The notes under the pieces are model-generated. The model did no database searches and had not been told where the DNA came from. It saw only the letters and a program-made list of their open reading frames with translations. A DNA stretch of 64,000 bases from Betaproteobacteria bacterium. GTDB taxonomy: Bacteria; Pseudomonadota; Gammaproteobacteria; Burkholderiales; Usitatibacteraceae. Each line of letters opens with the position of its first letter. The first letter of the stretch is position 1. Positions 43,615 to 51,832 of this stretch are shown here, in pieces. The DNA is taken from contig JADKJU010000005.1 of assembly GCA_016720855.1 (NCBI GenBank), positions 248,001-312,000 on the forward strand, written 5' to 3'. The translations under genes were made by a program, and so were the position numbers.

Positions 43615-45548
43615 TGGACCACCAGCTCGCCAAGGACCGCATCGCGAAGCTGCAGCGCCGTGTGCATCAGCGCGTCCGTCGCTGCCTCGAGGTTACGCGC
43701 GCACTCGACGAACCCGTAGAGACTGCCAAAGTCGCCCGGCTGCGCCGGGACAAGGATCTTGGCGGCCCGGTGGACCTCGTCGCTGCGCCGCTCGAGGGTC
43801 ATGATGCGATGGATGGCTTCCAGGAAATCCTGCGTGTCCTCGCGCGGGCTTCCGCGGTGCAGCGTGCGCGCGGTCTCCACGGCCTTGAGGTACTCCTGCA
43901 CGCTCTCGACCGAAATGGCGGCCAGGGGGCGAAGCGCCGCGTACAGCGGCTCGCCGCGCAAGTCATGGGGCATGAGCGCCAGGTGGAACGCGGCCTCCTC
44001 GAGTTCATCCACGATGTCGTCGGCCACCTCGATCAGGTCGCGGTAGGACTGCGCGCGCTCGGAATGGCGCGCCTGCGCGCGCGCGGTGTTCACGAATTCG
44101 TCGGCGCGGTGTTCCCAGGCCTTGGCGCGGCGGGCGTTTCGCGCGAACTCCTCGGCCGCGTCCGCAGCACCCGCATTCAGGAGCGCGTCGCGGATCCCGC
44201 TCGCGATCTCGAGGGCGAAGGCGGCGTGCTCGGCGGCGATGTCGAGGACGCTTTCCTGCGCCGACCGGAAGTAGCTCACCAGCTCCGCGCGCACCTCGTC
44301 GCGCACGAGGCCCTCGGGACGCCCGCCCTGAAGGCCCTGCGCGCAGGTGCGCATGACGTAGCGCATGAACTTCACGGCGGCGTCGCGGCCCAGCACGTCG
44401 TCCAGCCGCGCGCCGAAGGAAGACGGCGTCCGGGAGACGAACGCCAGCGAATCGAAGATCATCTGCTCCCCGCCGGCACGCAGGAAAGCCATGTGCCCGT
44501 GGTCGTTGTCGGCCGCCCACTTGAGCAGCTCCGCCACCTCCTTCCTGGGCAGCAGCAGCCGCAGGCGCTTCCTCGCGCGGTTCCAGTCGATGAGGAAGAC
44601 GAGCCGCGAGCCCATGAAGGCGAGGTAGTCCTCGATCTCCGCGGCGCTCCCGGCCGTGTAGGTGCCGATGCACAGGTGGTACACGCCGTCCTTCATGCTC
44701 CGGTCGTTGCGCGAGAGCGTGTCCTCCCAGCGGACACGGCGCGCGTCGAAGAGCCCCTGGAAGAACATGAGCCGCTGCATGTGCACGTCGGTGTAGGTGA
44801 GCGTGACGCGATTGGCCTCGACGTGCACCACGAGGACGTGCGCATCCGTCGTGCCGATGTCGTTCTGAAGCACCAGCCGATCGCCCGAGCGCGTGGCCGT
44901 GGTGCCCAGGCCCGGGTGGTCGAACTTGACGGATGCCGTGCGGTTCACGCCGCGCATGAAGGCCGCCACCAGCGGCCGGTCGCCCGGCGCGATCCCGTAG
45001 GCATGGGCGCCGTCGATGATCTCGGACGAGACGCGCACCTGCAGCCCGTTCAGGGCCTTGTGCATGTCCATCACCAGGCGATGGACGCTGTCGGTGCCGT
45101 CCTGTCCGCCCGAGGTGAGCGCAACGATCTGGTCGCTGGTGATCTGCTCGTCCGTGCCGCACCAGGGCAGTCCGGACAGGCGCTGGCGGCGCTCGTCGAA
45201 TGCAGCCACGTCGTCGCCGGAGGCCTTCAGCGGCGCGAGCATCGCATCGACCTCGGCCAGCAGGCGCGTGCAAAGGCGATCCACGCCCGGCATGAAGTAG
45301 CGGCCATCCCCGATCCGCGTTGCGCAGGCCGCGACCTCGTCGAACCCCGCCGCGGCCAGCCCCGCCGCCTCGCGCTCGGCGCGCAATTCAGGCGCGGCGC
45401 TGCCCGGATGGTCCGCATGGCCCTGCGCGACCTGCAGGACGGTAAACAGGTACTTCGCGCGGTCGTTGGCCGACAGCGCCTCGTTCAGCAACGCAGGCAG
45501 GCGCAAGCCTTCCTCACCCAGCGCTTCGACGATCCGCGATTTTTCCAT
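43611..45548 (-). CDS. Large uncharacterised protein with PhoU/DUF47-like C-terminal domain
   Basis: A 645-residue soluble protein, not recognised as a whole. The middle part has SSEIIDGAHAYGIAPGDRPLVAAFMRGVNRTASVKFDHPGLGTTATRSGDRLVLQNDIGTTDAHVLVVHVEANRVTLTYTDVHMQRLMFFQ, of unknown fold. From about residue 440 the sequence is all-helical with repeated acidic and histidine heptad-like features (SVLDIAAEHAAFALEIASGIRDAL, WEHRADEFVNTARAQARHSERAQSYRDLIEVADDIVDELEEAAFHLALMP, LERRSDEVHRAAKILV), resembling DUF47/PhoU metal-binding bundles. It is translationally coupled to the dikinase-like gene downstream and could be its substrate carrier or regulator. Confidence 0.65.
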   Translation of the reverse strand: MEKSRIVEALGEEGLRLPALLNEALSANDRAKYLFTVLQVAQGHADHPGSAAPELRAEREAAGLAAAGFDEVAACATRIGDGRYFMPGVDRLCTRLLAEVDAMLAPLKASGDDVAAFDERRQRLSGLPWCGTDEQITSDQIVALTSGGQDGTDSVHRLVMDMHKALNGLQVRVSSEIIDGAHAYGIAPGDRPLVAAFMRGVNRTASVKFDHPGLGTTATRSGDRLVLQNDIGTTDAHVLVVHVEANRVTLTYTDVHMQRLMFFQGLFDARRVRWEDTLSRNDRSMKDGVYHLCIGTYTAGSAAEIEDYLAFMGSRLVFLIDWNRARKRLRLLLPRKEVAELLKWAADNDHGHMAFLRAGGEQMIFDSLAFVSRTPSSFGARLDDVLGRDAAVKFMRYVMRTCAQGLQGGRPEGLVRDEVRAELVSYFRSAQESVLDIAAEHAAFALEIASGIRDALLNAGAADAAEEFARNARRAKAWEHRADEFVNTARAQARHSERAQSYRDLIEVADDIVDELEEAAFHLALMPHDLRGEPLYAALRPLAAISVESVQEYLKAVETARTLHRGSPREDTQDFLEAIHRIMTLERRSDEVHRAAKILVPAQPGDFGSLYGFVECARNLEAATDALMHTALQLRDAVLGELVVQ

Positions 45549-45662
45549 CGCTTCGGGTTTCCGGGAGTCCTCACTGGAATCTACCGGGACGCCGTGTATG
45601 CCTCATGTCATAGGTCAACAGGTCGCCAATCGGCGCGGTTCCAGTGCATCATTCGCCGTACC

Positions 45663-45680
45663 CGCCGGACGATTCCGGCG
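45663..45680. promoter_or_regulatory. Perfect inverted repeat upstream of the alcohol dehydrogenase gene
   Basis: CGCCGGA-CGAT-TCCGGCG, seven perfect pairs with a four-base spacer, about 40 bases before the ATG at 45721. It may be an operator or an RNA hairpin. A second perfect repeat, CACTGGAA (45572-45579) and TTCCAGTG (45639-45646), lies further upstream in the same 172-base divergent gap. Confidence 0.3.
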
Positions 45681-45720
45681 TTTCACCCGCCCGCAAACCC
45701 CCTTTCCAGTCCCTTCCGCC

Positions 45721-46855
45721 ATGGCACTTTCCCGCTTCGCGTTTCCCACGACCATCCATTTCGGCCCCGGTGCGCGCCGCCTGGTCGATGACCACCTCAA
45801 GAGCCAGGGCATCGCTCGCCCGCTCATCGTCACCGACCGCGGGCTTGCCGCGCTGCCGATCCTCGCGGAGTTGCGCGCGCTCCTGCCCGGGCTCGCGGTG
45901 CAGACCTATTCCGGCGTGCACGGCAACCCGACGAAGTCGCAGGTGGACGCGGGAGTCGCCGCCTTCAAGGCGCACCGCGCCGATTGCGTGATCGGCTTCG
46001 GCGGGGGCGCGGCGCTCGACGTCGCCAAGGCCGTGGCGCTCATGGCCGTGCACGAGGGCGACATCCTCGAATACGCGTGGGACCACCCGGACGTGCGCCC
46101 GATCGTGAACGCGCTGCCGCACTTCGTGGCACTGCCGACGACCAGCGGGACCGGAAGCGAGGTGGGGCGCTCCTCGGTCATCTCGCACGACACGACGCAC
46201 GTGAAGAAGATCGTCTTCTCGCCGGCGCTCCTGGCGAAGGCGGTGTTCGCGGATCCGGAACTCACCCTGGCGCTGCCCCCTCCCATCACCGCGGCGACCG
46301 GCCTGGATGCCCTCACGCACAATGTGGAGAGCTACCTCTCGCCCGCCTATCACCCGCTTTGCGACGGCATTGCGCTCGAAGGCACCCGCATCGCTGCCCG
46401 CGCGCTCGCGCTGGCGGTGCGCGAGCCGGCGAACCTGCAGGCCCGCTCCGACATGATGATGTCCTCGATGATGGGCGCGATCGCCTTCCAGAAGGACCTG
46501 GGCGCTGTGCATTCCTGCGCCCACGCGCTGGGCACGGTGGTGGACATGCACCACGGGCTCGCCAACGGCATCATGATCGACCACGTGATGCGCTTCAATG
46601 CCGATGCGGCCGCGCAGAAGATGGGCGAGCTCGCGCGCGTCTGCGGCGCGGGGCGCCTCGGCAAGCGACTTCGTGGCCTGGCTCGGCCGGCTGAAGCAGG
46701 AAGTCGGAGTCCCCGCGAAGCTCGGATCGAAAGGCGTCACCGCCGCGCACATTCCCGCGCTTGTCGAGGTGGCCGTGAAGGACACCTGCCACCAGACCAA
46801 CCCGAAACCGTGCACCGCCGACGATTTTCGCCGGATCTTCGAAGGCGCGATATAG
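45721..46855 (+). pseudogene. Iron-containing alcohol dehydrogenase, frameshifted near its C-terminus
   Basis: The frame from ATG 45721 reads MALSRFAFPTTIHFGPGA, then CVIGFGGGAALDVAKAVALMA (cofactor motif GGGxxxDxAK), PTTSGTGSEVGRSSVI, and the metal ligands in DALTHNVESY, HSCAHALGTVVDMHHGLANGIMIDHVM. After KMGELARVCGA (about 46650) it degenerates, while the +1 frame continues ASDFVAWLGRLKQEVGVPAKLGSKGVTAAHIPALVEVAVKDTCHQTNPKPCTADDFRRIFEGAI and stops at 46855. One extra base in the GGCGCGGGGCGCC run would explain this. A corrected protein would have about 377 residues, the usual length. It could be an assembly error or a true mutation. Confidence 0.85.
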
Positions 46856-46875
46856 TGATGCCTCCCTCACCCCGC

Positions 46876-46896
46876 CCCTCTCCCGGAGGGAGAGGG
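46876..46896. repeat. Palindromic repeat overlapping the ribosome-binding site of the next gene
   Basis: CCCTCTCCC-GGA-GGGAGAGGG is a perfect nine-pair hairpin between the alcohol dehydrogenase and the PuuD-like gene. Its right arm supplies the purine-rich GGGAG stretch just before ATG 46905. Similar CCCTCTCCCnnnGGGAGAGGG hairpins recur in many proteobacterial intergenic regions. Confidence 0.6.
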
Positions 46897-46904
46897 AGAA
46901 AAGC

Positions 46905-47723
46905 ATGCATCCACTGAAAATCGGGATTTCCGCCCGGCTCCTCTACCCGGATCCGCAGCGCACCTTCCTGCCCACGAAGACGGTGCAGTACCTCGAGCAA
47001 TCCGTCGCCAGCTGGGTGATGTCGGGCCAGGTGCTGGCCTTCATGGTGCCGGAGATGAGCCTTTCGTCTCCGCACCTGCCGGCCAACGTCACGGTGAAGG
47101 ACTACGTCGATGCGCTCGACGGCCTGGTCCTGCAGGGAGGAGCGGACATAGCGCCGGAATCCTATGGCGAGACGCCCCTCAATCCGGCGTGGTCCGGGGA
47201 CCGCGTCCGCGACCGCTACGAGATCGAACTCTTCGAGGAGACGGTCCGCCAGGGCAAGCCCGTGTTCGGCATCTGCCGCGGCTGCCAGCTCATCAACGTG
47301 GCCCTGGGGGGCACGCTCTACCAGGACATCAACACGCAGGTGCCGGAGACGCTCCTGCACCGCTGCGACAAGCGCTACGAGGACAACTTCCACGCCATGC
47401 GCGTCATCGAAGGAAGCTGGCTCTCCGCGGTGTACCCGGGCGCCGCGATCACGCGCGTCAACACCATCCACCACCAGTCGGTGAAGGCCCTCGGCCGGGG
47501 CCTCGTCGTCGAGGCCGTCAGCGAGCCCGACGGCATCGTGGAGGCCATGCGCTGGGAGGGCCCGAGCTTCGTGCTGGGCGTGCAATGGCACCCCGAATTC
47601 ATGGATCCGTCCGACGCGGCGCTGCTCGACGGCAAGCCGCTGCAGGCCGCGTTCCTGGCCGCCTGCCGCAGCCGCAAGACGACCGGCAATCCCTCGCCCG
47701 TGACTGCCGTCATGGCTGCCTGA
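46905..47723 (+). CDS. Gamma-glutamyl-gamma-aminobutyrate hydrolase-like protein (PuuD family)
   Basis: A 272-residue class I glutamine amidotransferase-fold hydrolase (peptidase C26). The nucleophile Cys124 lies in VFGICRGCQLINVALGGTLYQDI and the catalytic His/Glu in LGVQWHPEFM. PuuD cleaves gamma-glutamyl-aminobutyrate to glutamate and GABA. Together with the glutamine-synthetase-like ligase at 40603 and aldehyde dehydrogenase at 47830, it fits a gamma-glutamyl amine pathway, though the genes are split by a dikinase-like pair on the other strand. Confidence 0.88.
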   Translation: MHPLKIGISARLLYPDPQRTFLPTKTVQYLEQSVASWVMSGQVLAFMVPEMSLSSPHLPANVTVKDYVDALDGLVLQGGADIAPESYGETPLNPAWSGDRVRDRYEIELFEETVRQGKPVFGICRGCQLINVALGGTLYQDINTQVPETLLHRCDKRYEDNFHAMRVIEGSWLSAVYPGAAITRVNTIHHQSVKALGRGLVVEAVSEPDGIVEAMRWEGPSFVLGVQWHPEFMDPSDAALLDGKPLQAAFLAACRSRKTTGNPSPVTAVMAA

Positions 47724-47829
47724 AGTGGCGTCCGATCGACCAACCCCCGGGAGCACCCGACGGGGAATCCGTCCGGCCTGCGAATCCCCTTTGCATCCAC
47801 CCGCGGTTCCACCTGCTGCGATCGCCTCC

Positions 47830-49209
47830 ATGCCCACGCTGAGAATCACCAACCCCGCCAACGGCAAGCCCGTCGCCTCCCTCCCCGCCGACGACGCCGC
47901 GAGCGTCAAGGCGAAATTCGCCGCCGCGCGCGCCGCGCAGCCCGCGTGGGCGAGGACGCCGCTGAAGAAGCGGCTCGCGGCAATCGCGAAGTTCCGCGCC
48001 CTCGTCATCGCGCAGACCGAAGAACTCGCCGCCATCCTCACCACCGAGGTCGGCAAGCCCATCTCGCAGTCCAGGAACGAGCTGAAGGGCCTCATCGGCC
48101 GCCTCGATTTCTTCCTGGAGGAAACCGCCCGCACGCTCAGGCCCCGCAAGGTGGCCGGCGCGAAGGGCGGCGCGATGCAGGAAGTGATCGGCCACGAGCC
48201 GCTCGGCGTCGTCGCCAATGTCTCGGCCTGGAACTACCCGTACTACGTCGGCGCCAACGTGTTCGTCCCCGCGCTCGCCACGGGCAACGCGGTTCTCTAC
48301 AAGCCGTCCGAATTCGCGACCCTCACCGGCCTCGCCATCGCGCGGATGCTGCACGAGAGCGGAATTCCCGACGACGTCTTCATCCCCGTCATCGGCACGG
48401 GCGAGGTCGGCGCGGCGCTCGTGAAGCAGCCCGTGGACGGCGTCTTCTTCACCGGCTCCTACGGGACCGGCAAGCGCATCGCCCAGGCCGTGCGCGGGCG
48501 CATGATCCGCCTGCAGCTCGAGCTCGGCGGCAAGGACCCGGTGTACGTCTGCGAGGACGTGGACGTGGCGGCCGCCGCGGCGGGAATCGCCGATGGCGCG
48601 TTCTACAACACCGGCCAGAGCTGCTGCTCGGTCGAGCGCATCTACGTTCACGAGGCCGTCTTCGAGGCCTTCCTCGCCGCCTTCGTGAAAGAGGTGAAGG
48701 GATTCAAGTCGGGCGACCCGCAGGCGGAGGCGACGTACATCGGCCCGCTCACCCGCGCGCCGCAGCTGAAGGTGCTCGAGCAGCAGGTGGCGGATGCGAA
48801 GCGCAAGGGCGCGAAGATACTCGCCGGCGGCCGGCGCGTGAAGGCGAAGGGCCACTGGTTCGAGCCCACCGTGATGGTGAACGTGGATCACTCGATGAGC
48901 GTGATGCGCGAGGAGAGTTTCGGCCCGATCATCGGCCTCATGCCGGTCAAGGACGACGCCGAGGCCGTTCGCCTCATGAACGACACGGACTACGGCCTGA
49001 CTGCCGGCGTCTACACGAGGGACCGCAAGCGGGCGCAGCGGGTCCTTGCGCAGGTGCACGCGGGAAGCGTGTACTGGAACTGCTGCGACCGCGTGAGCCC
49101 GCGCCTGCCCTGGTCCGGCGTCGGGCATTCCGGCATCGGGCTCACCCTTTCCACCCATGGCATCGAGGCCTTCACGCGCACCAAGGCGTGGCATCTCAAG
49201 ACCCCCTGA
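47830..49209 (+). CDS. NAD(P)-dependent aldehyde dehydrogenase
   Basis: A 459-residue aldehyde dehydrogenase. ATG 47830 (MPTLRITNPANGKPVASLPADD) matches the family start. Catalytic Glu is in LQLELGGKDPVYVCEDVD, and the nucleophile Cys in NTGQSCCSVERIYV; ANVSAWNYPYYVGANVFVPALATGNAVLYKPSEF forms the cofactor site. Lying after the PuuD-like gene, it is a candidate for oxidising a gamma-glutamylated or free aminoaldehyde (the PuuC step). In-frame sequence upstream of ATG 47830 is non-coding spacer of about 106 bases. Confidence 0.92.
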   Translation: MPTLRITNPANGKPVASLPADDAASVKAKFAAARAAQPAWARTPLKKRLAAIAKFRALVIAQTEELAAILTTEVGKPISQSRNELKGLIGRLDFFLEETARTLRPRKVAGAKGGAMQEVIGHEPLGVVANVSAWNYPYYVGANVFVPALATGNAVLYKPSEFATLTGLAIARMLHESGIPDDVFIPVIGTGEVGAALVKQPVDGVFFTGSYGTGKRIAQAVRGRMIRLQLELGGKDPVYVCEDVDVAAAAAGIADGAFYNTGQSCCSVERIYVHEAVFEAFLAAFVKEVKGFKSGDPQAEATYIGPLTRAPQLKVLEQQVADAKRKGAKILAGGRRVKAKGHWFEPTVMVNVDHSMSVMREESFGPIIGLMPVKDDAEAVRLMNDTDYGLTAGVYTRDRKRAQRVLAQVHAGSVYWNCCDRVSPRLPWSGVGHSGIGLTLSTHGIEAFTRTKAWHLKTP

Positions 49210-49223
49210 ACCCGGAGAATTCC

Positions 49224-49676
49224 ATGCGCATCGCCTGGCTGGTCTCAATCCTGCTCGCGGCACCGCTTGCCGTCCTGGCCCAGAACAAGAACTCCAACGA
49301 CTATCGCGAAGGCTACCGGAGCGGCTACGACGACGGCTTCGCGAGCGGCTATCGCAAGGGCCTCGACGAAGCTTCCCGGGGCGCGCCGCCGGCAGCCGCT
49401 CCTCCGATGGCCGTCCCGCCACCGCCACGGACGGGTCCCATCACCGTCTCGACGGCCCACTACGGCACCTCCGCGAGGAGTTGCGACGCCACGCGCTGGG
49501 TCGCGCGCAAGGTGAATGGCCGGCGCACCGCGTCGTTCGAAGTGACCAACGACATGTGCGGCGACCCGGCCAAGGGCGACCGCAAGGAGCTCGAGATCAC
49601 CTACTTCTGCGGCTCGATCGCGAAGACCGCGTCCGCCTACGAGCACCGCACCGTTTCCCTCGACTGCACGTACTGA
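49224..49676 (+). CDS. Small secreted protein with Gly/Tyr repeat
   Basis: A 150-residue exported protein with a signal peptide (MRIAWLVSILLAAPLAVLAQ). After cleavage comes a five-fold repeat of the form [YF]-x2-G (YREGYRSGYDDG, FASGYRKG), a Pro-rich linker, and a C-terminal domain with four cysteines (SCDATRW, DMCGD, TYFCGS, LDCTY), probably two disulfides. I do not know a function. It follows the aldehyde dehydrogenase by 14 bases with GGAG upstream. Confidence 0.75.
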   Translation: MRIAWLVSILLAAPLAVLAQNKNSNDYREGYRSGYDDGFASGYRKGLDEASRGAPPAAAPPMAVPPPPRTGPITVSTAHYGTSARSCDATRWVARKVNGRRTASFEVTNDMCGDPAKGDRKELEITYFCGSIAKTASAYEHRTVSLDCTY

Positions 49677-49685
49677 GGCCCGCGT

Positions 49686-50366
49686 TTGGAAACGGAACTC
49701 GCCGCCCTGCTCCGGACCGCATTCGTGGCGCTGGCCGCGCTGCTGCCGATCACGAATCCGCCGGGCAACGCGCCCATCTTCCTGTCGCTCACGCGCGCCA
49801 TGGACGAACCGGGACGCCGGGCCATGGCCAGGCGCGTGGGGCTGAACTGCCTCGTGCTGCTCGTTGCCGCCGCGTATGTCGGCAACTACGTGCTCGCGTT
49901 CTTCGACATTTCCCTGGCCGTGGTGCGCGTAGGCGGCGGGCTCCTCGTGGCGGCGACGGCATGGCGTCTGCTCGCAGCCGAAGGCGAGGCGAGCGGCGAC
50001 GCGCCCGGCTCGACCCGCGAGGCCTCCCCCGAGGAAGTGGCGGGCCGCGCGTTCTATCCCCTGTCCTTCCCGATCACCGTGGGCCCGGGCTCGATCTCGA
50101 TTGCGATCACGCTGGGCGCAAGCCTGCCCGCGCGTGGCGCTGCACGCCTTTCCTCCTCCCTGGGACTGCTCGCAGGCATCTGGGTGGCCTCACTGGCAAT
50201 CTGGCTCGCCTACCGCTACGCCTCGCACCTCGTGCGGCTGCTGGGCACGTCGGGGACGGCCGTGTTCCTGCGGCTCTCGGCTTTCATCCTGCTCTGCATC
50301 GGCGTGCAGATCTGCTGGGATGGCATCGCGGAACTGCTCGCGCCCTGGCGTCCGGCGATGCGGTGA
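49686..50366 (+). CDS. MarC-family integral membrane protein
   Basis: A 226-residue inner-membrane protein with six predicted helices. FVALAALLPITNPPGNAPIFLSLT carries the family motif NPxGxxP, and FYPLSFPITVGPGSISIAITLGA the second half motif PxTxGPG. Family function (UPF0056) is unsettled. The TTG start at 49686 is nine bases after the previous stop. It overlaps no neighbour and ends 16 bases before the SDR gene. Confidence 0.88.
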   Translation: METELAALLRTAFVALAALLPITNPPGNAPIFLSLTRAMDEPGRRAMARRVGLNCLVLLVAAAYVGNYVLAFFDISLAVVRVGGGLLVAATAWRLLAAEGEASGDAPGSTREASPEEVAGRAFYPLSFPITVGPGSISIAITLGASLPARGAARLSSSLGLLAGIWVASLAIWLAYRYASHLVRLLGTSGTAVFLRLSAFILLCIGVQICWDGIAELLAPWRPAMR

Positions 50367-50382
50367 GGAAGAAGACGCGACC

Positions 50383-51120
50383 ATGACCCAGCTTCAAGGC
50401 AAGGTGGCCGTGGTGACCGGGGGTGCGGGGAGCCTCGGGCTTGCAGCCGTGCGCGCGCTCCTCGAGGACGGCGCCCGTGTGGCGCTCGTGGACCTGGATG
50501 CCCTGCGCCTCGATACGCTGTCGAGGTTCCTGCGCGGCGACCGGATCGTCGTGGCCGCCGACGTCACGGATGCGTTCGCCGTTCGCGCAGCCCACGAGCG
50601 CGTTCGCGCCGAGTTCGGTCCCGTGGACATTCTGGTGAATGCCGCCGGCGCCACCTCCGAGGCTGTCGTCGCGGCCATCGACGAGGCCGCCTGGCGGCGC
50701 ACCCTCGGCGCGCGCCTGGACGGCACCTTCCTATGGGCGCGCGCCGTGCTCCCGGAAATGGCCGCGCGCGGCTGGGGGCGCATCGTGAACGTGGGGGGGC
50801 AGGGCTCGGCCGCGACCCCACGCGGGCCGGCCGATGCGGCCGCTTCGGGCGGGGTCGCCTCGTTCACCCTGGCACTCGCCCGCGAAGGCGCGCCGCGCGG
50901 CGTCACGGTGAACGCCATCGCACCCGCCTTCGTTCGCTCCGCGTCCATCACGGAAAACCTCTCCGAGGCGCAGCGCCGGCAGGCGCTTGCCAGGATTCCG
51001 GCCGGGCGCTTTGGCGAGCCCGAGGAGTTCGCGCATGCCGTGCGCTACCTCGTCTCGCCCCTCGCGGGCTTCGTGACCGGGGAAATCCTGGGCCTGGACG
51101 GCGGGCTGCACCTCACCTGA
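50383..51120 (+). CDS. Short-chain dehydrogenase-fold protein lacking the catalytic residues
   Basis: A 245-residue Rossmann-fold protein of the classical SDR family. The cofactor motif VVTGGAGSLGLAAV and VDILVNAAGAT are intact, and VNAIAPAFVRS and GEILGLDGGLHLT close the fold. But the catalytic tetrad is gone: the usual Ser-Ser of motif GRIVNxSS is GG (138-139), the YxxxK position reads D151-x3-S155 (ADAAASGG), and the Asn of helix 4 is not seen. It may bind NAD(P) without being an oxidoreductase, or have a different chemistry. ATG 50383 begins 16 bases after marC. Confidence 0.85.
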   Translation: MTQLQGKVAVVTGGAGSLGLAAVRALLEDGARVALVDLDALRLDTLSRFLRGDRIVVAADVTDAFAVRAAHERVRAEFGPVDILVNAAGATSEAVVAAIDEAAWRRTLGARLDGTFLWARAVLPEMAARGWGRIVNVGGQGSAATPRGPADAAASGGVASFTLALAREGAPRGVTVNAIAPAFVRSASITENLSEAQRRQALARIPAGRFGEPEEFAHAVRYLVSPLAGFVTGEILGLDGGLHLT

Positions 51121-51152
51121 CCCTGCGCCGGGCCGGGCGCGATGCCGATTTC

Positions 51153-51194
51153 TTGATCTCCCTTAAATTTCCGCGGGACGCACCCCGGTAGTCT
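51153..51194 (+). promoter_or_regulatory. Degenerate Fnr/Dnr-type box and -10 upstream of the hemerythrin-like gene
   Basis: TTGAT-CTCC-CTTAA at 51153-51166 has one perfect half-site and a poor second half. TAGTCT at 51189-51194 is a weak -10 centred 32 bases downstream, the spacing of class II Fnr-type promoters. The 97-base gap before the gene holds nothing else notable. Confidence 0.35.
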
Positions 51195-51217
51195 GGCTCC
51201 TCCATTCTGGAGGGTCG

Positions 51218-51790
51218 ATGCCCGCTTCGCCGACCGAACAGTCCGGCGCCCCGTCCCCGGGGGACGCCCTCGGCACCTGCTACCGCTGCATGGCGCGAAT
51301 GCTCGATCGCCTGGAGCGGCTCGCCGCCGAGTTCGATTCCTCCTTGCACGAAGCGCCGCCCGCGGATGCTGCGGACCGCGCCGGCGCGCTGGTTGCCGAC
51401 ATCGACGAGGCGCTCGCCGTGCACATGGGGGACGAGGAAAAGGACATCTTCCCGGCCCTGCTCGCGGCGGCCGATTCCCCCGCCCGCCGGGCCCAGGCCT
51501 TCGAACTGGTCTCCTCGCTGCTGGTCGAGCACCATGAACTGGCGGAGCTGTGGCACGCGCTTCGCATCCCGCTCCTCGCGCTGGGCAGCGGGGTCGCCGT
51601 CAGCCTGCCCGGCGGCACGGCCGCGGACTTCCTCCAATTCGCGCGGCGCCACCTGGAACGCGGGGAACTCGAGCTCGCCGACCTGATGCGCGTAATCGGC
51701 CCGCAAAGGTCACGCGAGATCGGCGTCGCCATGGCGCAGCGCCACGACGATACGCACCTGCGAATCAAGGACTGCCCGCTGAAGCCCTGA
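51218..51790 (+). CDS. Hemerythrin-like HHE-domain protein
   Basis: A 190-residue protein with a single helical bundle. Metal-ligand motifs are AVHMGDEEKDIFPAL (His-x3-Glu), LLVEHHELAELW (His pair) and FARRHLERGELELADL (His-x3-Glu). The first-helix His is not evident (CYRCMARMLDRLERL takes its place), so the di-iron site may be altered. Family members bind O2, NO or act in iron-sulfur repair. GGAGG stands 7 bases before ATG 51218. The neighbouring NO/O2-type respiratory cluster makes an NO- or O2-sensing role likely, but this is inferred. Confidence 0.82.
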   Translation: MPASPTEQSGAPSPGDALGTCYRCMARMLDRLERLAAEFDSSLHEAPPADAADRAGALVADIDEALAVHMGDEEKDIFPALLAAADSPARRAQAFELVSSLLVEHHELAELWHALRIPLLALGSGVAVSLPGGTAADFLQFARRHLERGELELADLMRVIGPQRSREIGVAMAQRHDDTHLRIKDCPLKP

Positions 51791-51832
51791 ACCGGGGTCG
51801 GGCAACTTCCGGTGCCTGGCACCGGAAGGTCG

